Part shown: positions 22,524 to 32,779 of the stretch, in pieces
Layout: every line of letters starts with the position of its first letter
How positions within the stretch are numbered: position 1 is the stretch's first letter
NCBI GenBank assembly: GCA_020746835.1
Contig: JAGPNK010000010.1
Location: 1,550,001 to 1,614,000 of the forward strand
DNA: 64,000 nt
Source: Stachybotrys elegans
Taxonomy: Eukaryota; Ascomycota; Sordariomycetes; Hypocreales; Stachybotryaceae
Direction of reading: 5' to 3'
The notes under the pieces: model-generated
The model's input: the letters and a program-made list of their open reading frames with translations, nothing else
Databases searched by the model: none
Told to the model about the DNA's origin: nothing
Position numbers and translations under genes: made by a program

Positions 22524-24176
22524 TCATCCCGCAAACTCAAATGTGACATCCTCCCAGCCTTTCCTGCGACTCAACTTGAATCCCGGATGGAGTACAGCAA
22601 CCCTGGGGGCGTGTCCAACGGGAGGGTCACGCGACTCAGGCAGGATAAGCCCCTTGACATCAAAGCCCAATGCCACGGCACCTATGAGTCCCAGAACCTC
22701 TGACATGGCGAATCTCCGCCCCGGGCACAGATGCTTACCGCCGCCAAACGGGACGTTGGCTCCTCTTCGCAGTTTGTCCACCGAAGCGGGAACGTTCAAG
22801 AAGCGCTCGGGGTCGAACGTCTCGGCGTCCGTGCCCCACGCAGAGTCGAGGAAATGGAGAACCATGGGAGGCCACTGTATGTTGACGCCCTTCTTGAGGA
22901 GGTACTCGCGGCCGTCGCCGTCCTTGATCGACACGTCGCTCATGATTCTCCGGATGCCGACATTGTGGAGGTAGAAACGCAGAGCTTCCAACCAAATCGC
23001 GTTGAGGAAAGGGATCGTCTTTTCAACCTTGCCCGACTCTAGATGGTCAACGTTGATGGACACTACGGGACCATGTGGGCCCTCCTTTCTATCGAGGATG
23101 GCTTCAAACTCGGCGCGTACACGGGAGAGGTAGTCGGGGTTCGTGAAGAGGTGGACAAAGATCCAGAAGGATACTGGGATGGTGTTTGTCGATCCCACCC
23201 AGGGGAGAATGAGTTCCTCGCCCCAGTCTTCGTCCTGGAATCCGAATTCGCGAAGCTTTACCGCTCGCTTCTGGATCAAATCAGACACATCGTCTCCCTC
23301 GTCGTGGCGTGCGGCGTAGTAGGCGTTCAGTCGCTTGTTGAGTCCTGATCTCGCGGACACTGCGCGTGGGAAGATGAAGCCCGGTGCGCCAAGTGAGAGA
23401 CTAATGGCGCCTTCATTAAAGGTCCTATCAAAGGTCAGCGCCTGGCCTGCACGGAAGCGCGCTGGCTTCAGCAATGAGAGGGGCCAGTGCTATCTTACCA
23501 AAGCAGATCAATCGCCTTGTCAGCCAGTGGGTTGTTTTTGCCATACAAGCCCACGCCGGTAGCTGTCGTGAGATGGTTGCGCAGCCACAAGAACGAGTTT
23601 GCAACCTGCAGCGAGCGGTCCCGAGGGACTTTGTTGAGCTCGCCGGCGAGGTAGCCTAGGGCATTCACGTTGACCTTGTGCAAGGGCGGGCCCATCAGCG
23701 TGGTATGGATGATCTGCAACAGCTCCTCCATGCATTTTTTGTTGTTGATGACAGCAGCCTGCCTCGAGTTGAGTCCAAGCATGCCGTTTGTAAACTCAGC
23801 AAAGAAGGGATCAAAGGAGATCTCAGGAGTGCGCATGGCAGCCTGGACCAAGGCGGGTGAGTTCATGACGTAGAGCTTGCCGTTGAGGATGGGGAGCGTA
23901 AAGATAGGGAGGCTGCTCTTCTTGCTATGCAGGGTTAGCAGATATCTCTTGACCTTGTAGAGAAGCGCCGGCCTACTACAGACGGCGGTACCAACTGCCC
24001 CTTTCCGTCAACATGCTAATGAGGTGGCCGACAAAGGGGATGGTGGGCTGGATGGCGGGCGGCTCCGCGGGGTCAATGGTCGCGGAAGCGACGCTGTTCA
24101 AGGCGAACAGGACAGCCGTCAGGCCGACAACTGTCGCGGCGGTCCATATCGCGACGCTGTCGGTGGGCAGGATCAT
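22524..24176 (-). CDS. Cytochrome P450, CYP7/CYP8-like, with an apparent one-base frameshift
   Basis: Exons fit at 24176-23980, 23925-23499 and 23424-22524. An N-terminal membrane anchor (VAIWTAATVVGLTAVLFAL) precedes a proline-rich hinge. The heme loop is FGGGKHLCPGRRFA and the K-helix is EALR. The I-helix reads LPWVGSTNTIPVSFW, like the NTIPATFW of the CYP7/CYP8 (sterol hydroxylase, prostacyclin synthase) group. It lacks the usual acid-alcohol pair for oxygen activation. Near the start of exon 2, conserved-looking sequence (LPIFTLPIL, then KLYVMNSP) lies in two different frames, separated by CGGGC at about 23880-23882. One base too many would explain it. Either the gene is broken or the base is a sequencing error; everything downstream is intact. 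It converges with the DUF3445 gene. Confidence 0.82.
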
Positions 24177-24699
24177 GGTGGCGCCGCTGGGATCAAGGGG
24201 CTGGCTGATGACGGCGCAGCTGTGTTGCGACAACCCTGGAAGGGCAAATTGGCCAGCAAGTATGGACTACAGCTCTTCTAGTCTCCAACGGCGTCTCGCC
24301 AGTCTGTCTTGAGAGCGATACAGGTGTGTAGATGGCAAGATACGACGTCGCTGGAAACGGATCCAAGGCTGAAAATCTGTCGCGACAGGCCCCAAGGGCG
24401 GCTGACCATCAGGCCGCTAATTAAATCTCTATATGGAACTAACTTTCTTGCTGACTTATGCAGGGGCGGCGAGGTCCAGACAAAGAGACGAAGAGGGGTA
24501 GGGCGTTATCTGTCCCACAGAGGGCATATTAACCGATAATAATATCATCAAAAATCGGGGCCCAGCCTGCAAGATTCGTCTAATATTAGCCAGGGCAGGC
24601 TCCCCAGCAGCGTGGTCATGATTGAGGACGGCTTATCGAATAGGGTAATTATGCTGTATCTCCATCTTCTCGTCTATTTCACAAACTGTTCACAGCCCT
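24177..24699. other. Intergenic region
   Basis: Promoter side of the P450 gene and 3' flank of the next minus-strand gene. No gene is seen. Confidence 0.5.
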
Positions 24700-25757
24700 T
24701 CATTTCCGCCTAAATCGTGAAAACATGCCGCCGCGCTTCTTCTCGCCTCGCGGCTTGTCTGGATCCTCCTCGGTATCCAGCTTGGTCGTGTTCTCGTCCA
24801 TGACGTGCTGTGCCACAGAGACGGTGTCCGACGGCTGGGTAGGTCGGGCCTCTCCTCCCTCTTGCGGGCTGACGTGTGTGTCTGGGAAGAGATCCACGAC
24901 CTTGCCGGGCCCGACGAGCCTCTCGTAGACGGCCAGGGTTGTGCCGAATTGCTTGTGGCCGTCTACCTTGATGGCGTCGAGGAGCTGCAGCGCATACGTC
25001 TGGCAGTTGTTGGTGATGAGGTTGTAGGCAGGCTGCTTGTCCCGGATATCCTGGATTACGGACTGCCCTACGATTTGTGAGTGAGTCAAGGCTTCAATGG
25101 GCCAGAATGGGCGCAGGAAAACACAAACCTGCTCGTCGAAGGGCGTCGTCGTTGAACCTCGTTTCGCCTACTGGGAATGTCCGCCACTCTTCACGATTAT
25201 ATTTCTCGTTGTTGTATATGACGTGGAAATCCTCATCCTGCAAAGCCATGCAAAAGTCAGCAGCGTGCCCTAAACCGCCCGTGAGCCGGCTCACCATCCA
25301 CAGCTGATGCGCATAGTCGCCCACCAGGACGGCCCAGTGCTGCGTGGGATCCGGGTACGTGCGAATCTTTTCGGTAATCATCTTGCCCAACCCCGTCTCC
25401 TCGGCGAACCATTTGCCGGCGAGGCCTCCCACCGGATGCCAGCCGACCTCGACCATGCGGGGTGGGCCATTGACAATAGGTTCCGTGAGGGGGATGACGT
25501 TGGGCAGCTGGCCGAGACCGATGGCATGCTTGAGAGCGAGTTCGCCCTTGGTGAGGTTCTTTTGGCTGGTGCGTCGGCGTCAGTAGCTGTGTTGGGGGGC
25601 AGTGAGCCTCATCCAGTGGAAGAGCTGAGGGAAGGGAGGGGCTTTCCGACACACACAGGAACTTGCTGAACTTGTCGCGCTTCCTCTCTTCATCTCCACT
25701 GTCCTTGTCCTCCTTGCGCTCCTGTTTACCTTTCCCTTCCTTGTCCGAGTCCGGCAT
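24700..25757 (-). CDS. Hypothetical protein with possible papain-like (NlpC/LRAT/PPPDE-type) landmarks
   Basis: Exons 25757-25657, 25565-25129 and 25067-24700 give about 301 residues. An additional in-frame 57 bp intron (25294-25238, GTGAGC...TTTGCAG) would shorten it to 282. The N-terminus is a highly charged Lys/Glu/Asp stretch. The middle has PTQHWAVLVGDYAHQLW, and the C-terminal half has YNLITNNCQTYALQLLDAI, followed by a charged, probably disordered tail. A His in an HWAV strand and a Cys in an NNCQ helix resemble the His and Cys of permuted papain folds such as LRAT, NlpC/P60 or PPPDE proteins. That is an inference from two motifs, not a confirmed domain. If right, it could be a thiol hydrolase or acyltransferase in the cytosol. 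Confidence 0.6.
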
Positions 25758-26072
25758 GGCGCCCAGCCTGTCCGCGTCAACAGTATCGTGGATGCTCGAT
25801 GGTTGTGTGACCAGCGATTGGGAGAACGAAGAGGGCGTAAGACGAGCGAGCGGACCAGGTCGGGCCTCTAATAAGCAGCGATTACGCGCGGCGGCCGAAG
25901 CCCTGCTTGGCGTTGAGCAGGTGTGCCGGCCGTCAGAATTTCCCCTGCACAGGTAGTCAGGCTAGTCAATTAATTTCCTTGGACGAGTCGGTGGGCTAAA
26001 ATACAGACAGACACGGCTAGAACGGGACGCGACGCAACGAGGAGTGTGCCGTAAGCCGCGCTTTATTTAATA
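25758..26072. other. Intergenic region
   Basis: No gene or repeat recognised; promoter side of the gene at 24700-25757. Confidence 0.5.
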
Positions 26073-26577
26073 CTACTGCGGTTCCTGGCCAAGGCGGAGT
26101 TCACGGCTGAGCCACATGACGCCAGTTGTCACACTGCCGAGCTGAATGACTGGGTCAGGGGTCAACCCTGGCAGTCCGAACCATGTCTTGAAATTGTGCG
26201 GAAGCGTCTTGCTTGCAATTTGGGGCTCGCTGGGTTGGGCCTCTCTATGTAACTCCTGCGATAGAAGATGGATGGCTTTTCCAGATGCGCTAGGTAAGTG
26301 TTGGGAAGTAGGTGTAGGCATAGGAACACCAAGCTGGATGTAATCGTTATTGATCCTGGTGAGGTATCCCGATGCATACTCGGCCACAGCGTATACAGTG
26401 GCTTGAGTGTGTGCTATAATGAGCATTGGCATGATTGGCGTTAATAACCTACAAGCCCTCAATACTATAGATACGTAGAGATGCATCAACTACTGCCTTA
26501 ATCTCCACGCCTAACTGCACAGTAGGACCTAGTATTAGTTCCACAGGGGCCAACACCGCCACAGTATCGGACGCCAT
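26073..26577 (-). CDS. Possible small two-exon gene, unknown function
   Basis: Two protein-like segments lie in different frames. The first starts at the ATG at 26577 and reads MASDTVAVLAPVELILGPTV and on to about 26450. The second reads TVYAVAEYASGYLTRINNDY and ends GVMWLSRELRLGQEPQ at the stop at 26073. Both have balanced, protein-like composition. An intron of about 60-80 bp between them is plausible, since GTATCT and GTAGGT donors and a TTAAC branch-like site are present, but no pair of sites restores phase cleanly. It could be a real small gene, a decayed one, or chance. The product would be about 140-150 residues with no domain I recognise. Confidence 0.3.
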
Positions 26578-27366
26578 GAACGTGCATATCTAGGCCTTTC
26601 GTGACAGCCGTAGTCATGGCATCGCAACTGGACGATTCACGGCGTTGACTGATCAGAACCATACTACCGGTACAGCTATGTGCGAAATCGGTGTCTTTTT
26701 ACAAACTCTAAGCAATTAAAGCACGAGCCAATAGCACCCATGAGGACCTGCGGATACAAAGACCTTCCAATGCTTGCCTATATGCAACATCTCCTAATGG
26801 AACTGCCCCAGTACAAGCAGGTAGAACTAAGTCGATTATGGCAAACAGACCAACCACATGCTGAAGTGGTGACCTGCCACAGTACAGCCGCGATGAGACA
26901 AAGCAGCCATACAAGCTCATGTACACAGCGATAAAGGTATCAACCCATCGCTGCCTCGTGGGCTTCGGAAAATATATATCCGTACGGAGGACTGTCACGC
27001 TGTGGGCTCTTTCCAGAAACATTGTTACCACGGGTGTCAGACATTTACTCGCGCCACTAATCTCGCTTTTTGGCGGTGCTGGCTCGCCGTTCCTGACCAG
27101 CATCATGATTCTCCTGTCTCTCACAGCATGGCTGTCGGGGAGCAGATTTCTTTGGCAATTTCAGTGTTCGCCTACCCCAATATTGACGTCGAACTCGATA
27201 GCAATCGTTGTTATTGTTGTTTCGATCCTAAAAACTCAGATCGACTTGACCACCGAAACAAACTAAGCATACCAAGCCAACTTGAATTTCCCGGCCAGAG
27301 CTACTTCATTTGATTTGCAGTGGCTAATATCCATGATAAAACAGTAGACCTTGAGGGAAAAACCAA
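26578..27366. other. Unassigned region
   Basis: A minus-strand ORF at 26708-27124 has one hydrophobic segment (LFAIIDLVLPACTGAV) and plus-strand ORFs overlap it. No family resemblance was seen. It may hold remnants of decayed genes. Confidence 0.35.
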
Positions 27367-29134
27367 TTACACGACGACAAAATGATTCAGCTCGCGGCCC
27401 TCAAAAAAAGGTTCACCAAACTTCTTGAAGTAAGAGTCGTTCACATCCGAGGGGTTATCCTCCAGCAACACGCAAAAAGCGACGAGCGTAAAAAGTCCAT
27501 CTCGTACTTTTCGGAGTATGCAGAGTTCGTCAGCTCCGCGGAGACTGCATACCACATCACCAATCCGGATTGGCCGGGGTTCAAAAAGCATCGTACGGCC
27601 GATGGTACCATCCTCGAGGACAAAGTACGGCCTATGAGCGAGGAAAATAGAGAAGCATCCAGGTTTGCCTTTCCTCCTGTGATAGCGTCACATCCTGGGC
27701 AAGCCGCTCTCTAGTTGGTTGCCAGTTCGAGGTCAGCGCGCGGAATGCAGCACAGCAGGCATCGATGTCATAGCCAGCGAAGGTTGAAATATCGAGGAGC
27801 AACCCGGGAAGGACTGAATTAGGGTTTTCGATTCTACGCATGATCAAAGCTCTGGATGATTGCCCCATGGAAATTTTGCAGAGTCTGGGCGGCGAGGCCG
27901 AATTTCTCTATTTCTGGTACCACTTGTGAAATTTGAGCGTATCTGGGATTAGACGGCAGAGAAACCTCCTCTATTGATCCAAGGATGAGACCATTGAGGT
28001 TAAGGTGGTATCGGTCTGCGGAGAAGGTGATATCTTTATAGTCCAGTGCCGATTGATTCGTATCATGATGCGTGGACATTGATATCGACGTGTTCCTAAA
28101 GTCTAAGTTCCAACTTGGAGGATGATCTTCGAGGAACCCTGTGCCTGAGCTGTGCAAGATGTTAAGAGACTGAGTCCCCTGTATGATGAACCTGGTGTAT
28201 TCGTGATAGACACGATGGAAAGGGAGGTTGTAGTTGCGCGTTAGCTCTGGAGGAAGGCCTTTCTCTCCCAAAAAGCCGAGGATCGCGTAAATGTGATCGT
28301 GTGGCTCGGTGCAGTTGAACGCATTGGTCTCCTCGAGAAAATAGAGGAGATCCCTCGCAACGCCAGCCGAATCGCGGCCTTCAGTTTCCTGATCCCGAGC
28401 CCGACACCTAAGTTCAAACATGTTGTCGAGTTCGTTGTGTTTCCAGCGAAGCCAGGGCTCTCGATCGATTTTCGACTTCATGAGTATCCATAGTGCCTTG
28501 AGAGCTTGGAATGGTGTTATTTGATGACCGCAAGTAATTACTGGGTCTCCTGAACTGGCTGCCACCTCCTGGAGAATCATGGCCGCTTGAGAAGACCAGG
28601 GAATGCCTCCTGTAGCTCCCTGGTACCAATGGCAGAGGATTCCAAGATCCTAGTTGCCTCCTCGATTGTCTTGCCCAGGAGGCAGGACTTCATTGCCCCT
28701 TCGCATTGCTCAAATACTGCCTGAATTTGACTCTCTTCATTCGGTTTCTACTCTCCAATCCAAGCGATAACACGGTCAGCACTGCGATATATATCTATCA
28801 TTTGAGGAATCTGCTTTGACTTTTCTTCCTCATCTTGCTGATTGATGCACAATGCGTCGATCTAGATATACACGGATTCTGTGGTATGCCGGAGGTGCTG
28901 GAGTGCCGAGTGCAAATTTTTGGTTACTTGATCATCGCTATTGTCCAGTTGTACCGTCTCAGTATCTTCACGGTTTCCCCATGTGTACGACAAGGCGTAA
29001 TAGCTTGGTGAGTGGTCCAGACGCTCATGTCGTAGGTGGCAAGAGATTAGGCTATCCTCTCGGCCAGGTAGGAGTTCGGCGATACGGATCTCGGAAATGT
29101 GTGAGAGAGGCTGATGAACATCTCCAGGGCTCAA
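27367..29134 (-). pseudogene. HET domain pseudogene
   Basis: Reading on the minus strand, the HET landmarks appear in the right order but in shifting frames. These are YYALSYTWGN (about 28990), IDALCINQQD (about 28850), LQEVAASSG (about 28560), a long middle part with DHIYAILGFLG, and a C-terminal part around 27370-27600 with RIGDVVCSL. An in-frame TAG (28864-28862) sits where HET proteins have Trp before IDALCINQ. A second TAG (28750-28748) follows WIGE. Frame changes occur near 28570-28610, 27840-27870 and 27600-27640. No intron pair explains these breaks. Both stops can arise by CpA to TpA changes on one strand, the RIP pattern. The intact relative here is 13817-15652. Confidence 0.8.
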
Positions 29135-30026
29135 CGGCGATGGCGATGCGGCATTGCAGTCTCGTCCGGGGCGGGAGTAGTTGACAAAAGTTGTTTCCGT
29201 GAACGTCGCGGCCTAACGAAGTGAGGTGAAGGTGCATTAAGCTCTGTCTGACCACCCTCACTGCGTGCTTATTACCATCCGACACATCAGCCACTACACA
29301 CTGGTCCTTGGCTGTTCGGCTGAGGATGTGTGGAGATTCAAGCCTTGAATGTTTCCGTACGTTATCGGGCCCCAGTTGTTTCTGTGACTGCCTCCATGTA
29401 CGTCGCGCTCAATCAGTGTTTCTACGTTGCCTTGCGTGGTGATGTTCTGAGCACCATGGCGAGTCTCATGGCGAGAAGGGAGTAGTCTGTTTTTTGCTTT
29501 CTTGTACATGTCTGGATGCCTCCATGAGAGGAACACAATGATGCATCTACACGGGACGCCAACAGCGATTCCTAGGATTGCTTAGCCCCGTTGACAAAGT
29601 GCTGGTATTGCTTGAGCCTATTCATAGCCACTAGAGGGTCACATTTGGGGGTGACTGGCTATGTTCATTTGTGGGACCTTGTCTTACTTTCATTCTTCAT
29701 GTTGATGCTGTCCATGTATGCCTAGAGCTGCATATTTGCCGGGTATTAAAAGCCTTCCCCATTACTCGGGCAGTTACTCTTTTTGCCTCCTCTTCCCTCT
29801 GTGGTCGCCTTTTCTGTCTTCTATCTCGCCCGTTTTTACAGTTATTCCGCCCGCAACAGAAATTTGGTCAAAATCGACGCGGTAGGGCTTTGTCTTCTCC
29901 CCAGCAAGCTGGCCAATCGTGGCGCCTTTTGGGTTTGACTACGCGACCATCTGGCCTGCTGAATTATTATCGTTTGCGCATACCGCATATCCAGGAATCG
30001 TTTGATGCGTATATGACCTGTTGAAA
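29135..30026. other. Upstream flank of HET pseudogene and DUF3176 promoter
   Basis: Minus-strand segments near 29150-29450 read as protein-like fragments in several frames, including DVHGGSHRNNWG and ILSRTAKDQ, and may be decayed 5' exons or a second relic. The 300 bases before 30027 are C/T-rich leader. Confidence 0.4.
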
Positions 30027-31961
30027 ATGAAGCATACCAATTCACTCAAATGCGTCCAGAAGCGGGCATGTAGCCCCCACCACAGCTGGACTCTGGAGCT
30101 GTCGATGATGCTTGCCAGCACCTCTGCCCTTCTTGCGGCTATCATATTGATGGTCCTGCACGACAACAAGCCTCTTGCAAAATGGTCCTTCCCCCTGTCC
30201 TTCAACACAGTTATTTCCATTCTTGGAGCAACCTCGCGAGCATCTCTTGCCTTTGTCATAGGCTCCTGCATAAGCCAAGGCAAATGGAACTGGTTCAGAC
30301 GACGCGTCGACGCCATCATCGTCTTTGATCGCTTTGACGACGCCAGTCGCGGCCCATGGGGCAGCATCCGCCTCTTGTATTGGATCAAGTTCAGGCATTG
30401 GATCGCCCTAGGCGCCCTGTGCACCGTCATTTTGCTGGGTTTCGAGCCTCTCCTTCAGGCCGGAATCACCTTGTATGACAAAGAAGTCGATTCCACCGAG
30501 ACGGCTGCTGTGGCACAGATCGGTAGATCGCGCAGACTTGATGTCGGGCGAGTGGCGTTAGGGAGGAATCCAGGTCAGATTACAATCCCGGCCGGTAATT
30601 TCCGAATCCAAGAACTCGACATACAATACGACTTCCAACCACTTGCGGCCATGTGGACCGGTTTCTCGAATTTGAGTTCAATAGAAAACAAGAAGCCTTC
30701 CTTTACCTGCTCCACGGGCAACTGTACCTGGCCTGCATACGCTTCCGTTGCCGTCTGCAATTCCTGCGCAGACATCTCGGACAGGATACTTAGGTCTACT
30801 GGCCGCTCGCTATTGGAAGAGTCTGACGAAGAAAACATCACCATGCCCTTTGTGTATACGGGGTTTTCGGTTGGAAACACAACTGCTGCTTTCACCAAAT
30901 ATGAGATAGGCGAGCTCGGCATGAATATCTCCAATTATGACGCCTGGGAGGAAGTACAGTATTTGCCTTCTCGCGCGAACACAACGTTGACGGCCAAGGC
31001 AACAAGCAGCCCGGGCGACACCATAAGCTTCAGAGACTTCAAGACGCTTCTTTTATCGTTTGGCATCATGCAATCAAGCCAGGACTTTCGGGATGGCCGG
31101 ATCTCTTGGCAGGACGCTTCAGTCACAGCACAAGAGTGTGCCTTGTACTTTTGCACCAACATCTATCAATCCGTGGTCAACAACGGTGTTTTGAGCGAAG
31201 AGGTGCTCGAGTCACATGCCATAAGAAATTTGGATTCATTCACTGCACTGGACCCGGACACTTCTGAATCTTTCAAGGAGTTTAATGAATACTTCAACTA
31301 TACCTTGAATTTTGGCGCCCTGGGTGTCTTGCGATCAGACCTGCAAATGACTATTCCAGAGGAAAGCGTACTCAGCCGCGCAGGTGACGACAACGGAGCC
31401 CTGCGATTCAATGTTTCGCAAAACGCCATTGTCACGTTGACATCCCTCTTCATGAACAGGTTTGCTCGTCGTCCACACCCTTTGGCGTTAAAACAACTTG
31501 TCTACCCGGATATTGATATTCAGCGCCAACAGCAGCCGAGTGTGATTCTTAGCCTTGGTACATCACCCAATATCACTTCCACATTTGACAATGTTGCTGC
31601 TATAATGAGCAAATGGATACGCGACGGAGTATCACAGGAAGCAAGAATACAAGGGAGTGCCAGAGTTTGGATACCCCATATACAGATTAAATGGCCCTTT
31701 ATGACACTTCCAGCAATTGTATTCCTCACAGCCTTGGTTTTCTGTTTACTGTCGTTGTTAGAGACGAGGAAACTGGGTCTTCAGCCGTGGAAAGGTAGCT
31801 CTCTTGCTACCCTCGCTGTTGGACTCGATTCCGACGTCCAAAGTCGCCTCAAGGGAGGCGAAACGTCACCCCTGATGAATAAGTATGTAAGAGAGACCAA
31901 GGTGCAGTTGACTGACTCTATACAAGGGCCTGAGCTTATTACAGTCAAAACGGTAGAGTAG
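30027..31961 (+). CDS. DUF3176 family membrane protein
   Basis: Single exon, 644 residues. The family pattern is clear. N-terminal helices are SMMLASTSALLAAIILMVL and FNTVISILGATSRASLAFVIG, followed by the QGKWNWF motif, a third helix around WIALGALCTVILLGFEPLLQ, then a long extracytoplasmic domain. That domain has many NxS/T sites and Cys pairs such as CSTGNCTW and VCNSC. A last helix (LPAIVFLTALVFCLLSLL) precedes a cytoplasmic tail with KLGLQPWKGS. DUF3176 proteins are numerous in ascomycetes and have no known function; the layout suggests a cell-surface protein with a large glycosylated ectodomain. The gene appears intact, while its upstream neighbour is a wrecked HET gene. Confidence 0.9.
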   Translation: MKHTNSLKCVQKRACSPHHSWTLELSMMLASTSALLAAIILMVLHDNKPLAKWSFPLSFNTVISILGATSRASLAFVIGSCISQGKWNWFRRRVDAIIVFDRFDDASRGPWGSIRLLYWIKFRHWIALGALCTVILLGFEPLLQAGITLYDKEVDSTETAAVAQIGRSRRLDVGRVALGRNPGQITIPAGNFRIQELDIQYDFQPLAAMWTGFSNLSSIENKKPSFTCSTGNCTWPAYASVAVCNSCADISDRILRSTGRSLLEESDEENITMPFVYTGFSVGNTTAAFTKYEIGELGMNISNYDAWEEVQYLPSRANTTLTAKATSSPGDTISFRDFKTLLLSFGIMQSSQDFRDGRISWQDASVTAQECALYFCTNIYQSVVNNGVLSEEVLESHAIRNLDSFTALDPDTSESFKEFNEYFNYTLNFGALGVLRSDLQMTIPEESVLSRAGDDNGALRFNVSQNAIVTLTSLFMNRFARRPHPLALKQLVYPDIDIQRQQQPSVILSLGTSPNITSTFDNVAAIMSKWIRDGVSQEARIQGSARVWIPHIQIKWPFMTLPAIVFLTALVFCLLSLLETRKLGLQPWKGSSLATLAVGLDSDVQSRLKGGETSPLMNKYVRETKVQLTDSIQGPELITVKTVE

Positions 31962-32401
31962 GTTTAGTATAGTAGATTACAAGATAATCTAGAATAAATG
32001 CTAACTTTATTTACTCTTATTACTAGTTATAGCTAGTACTAGTAGCATTAAAATGGCTGCAACAAATAGTTGGTGAAAGTCGTGTTGGTGCCCTGGCAAG
32101 GATATAGTCGTACTCAAAGAGAAGGACAACAACGATCATGATCAAGCCACAATATTTTTCTTTTATATGAACGATAATCTTTAGTTCAACACTGACGACA
32201 CGCAATGAAGGCAAGTCTCTTGATATCGTCTTCACTCCTACTGCCTACAACCCGACTGTCTACGGAAGAAAGTCAAGCACGATCCTAATACTCGAGTCGA
32301 ATCATCTTCAGCCCCCTACTCTCATCCATTTCTTATCCACTTCGTGTCTAGTCTCGTCGCTCCATAATCTCATATGTCTCAATCTAGAATCCAGTTGTCT
32401 T
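31962..32401. other. AT-rich convergent 3' region
   Basis: The first 100 bases are strongly AT-rich with TTATTACTAGTTATAGC-like sequence. It lies between two convergent genes. No gene is seen. Confidence 0.5.
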
Positions 32402-32779
32402 CTAGGCCTGGCAGCCAGGCCTTTCCTCATACACATAAGGGATACCCTCACAGCCCTCTCTGCATGGATCGACATTGCAGACATAAAATGGGCTAAATGC
32501 TGTACTGCTTGCATAGTACGGGCTCGAACATTCCAAAGCTCGCGCCCAATATGGGTCATCGTCAAATGGCTTGTTCCTGCAACACTGTGCCAGGGACGTG
32601 CCATAGGCACAGCACAGGCTTGCCTCGCTATCTCTAGGAGCGAGGATAAGTGCGCCACCAATATTCCGACCCCAATCCGGGCAGGTGGCTGCTTGACGGG
32701 TGACTTGAGTCATCGGTGAGGCCATGGCGATGGGGATGATGCCAAGCGCCTGGACGGTGGCAACGAGGATGTGCACCAT
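32402..32779 (-). CDS. Small secreted cysteine-rich protein
   Basis: 125 residues from the ATG at 32779; the frame is open further upstream, but the translation there is not protein-like. An N-terminal signal peptide is likely (VHILVATVQALGIIPIAMA). The mature part of about 105 residues has ten Cys, with two CC pairs (LCCAYG, QCCRN) and a C-terminal VCNVDPCREGCEG. Size, export signal and even Cys number match what is called an effector candidate in fungi that live with hosts, but many such proteins act in the cell wall or against microbes. I do not recognise the family. A single exon and an ordinary promoter are consistent with an expressed gene. Confidence 0.65.
   Translation of the reverse strand: MVHILVATVQALGIIPIAMASPMTQVTRQAATCPDWGRNIGGALILAPRDSEASLCCAYGTSLAQCCRNKPFDDDPYWARALECSSPYYASSTAFSPFYVCNVDPCREGCEGIPYVYEERPGCQA

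Noticed and set aside
29294..29536. HET-s-type amyloid motif (NNWGPITYGNIQG)
   Set aside because: It has Gly-Asn spacing reminiscent of the motif, but there is only one copy, no hydrophobic beta pattern and no partner NLR or HeLo gene adjoining; the frames around it are broken.
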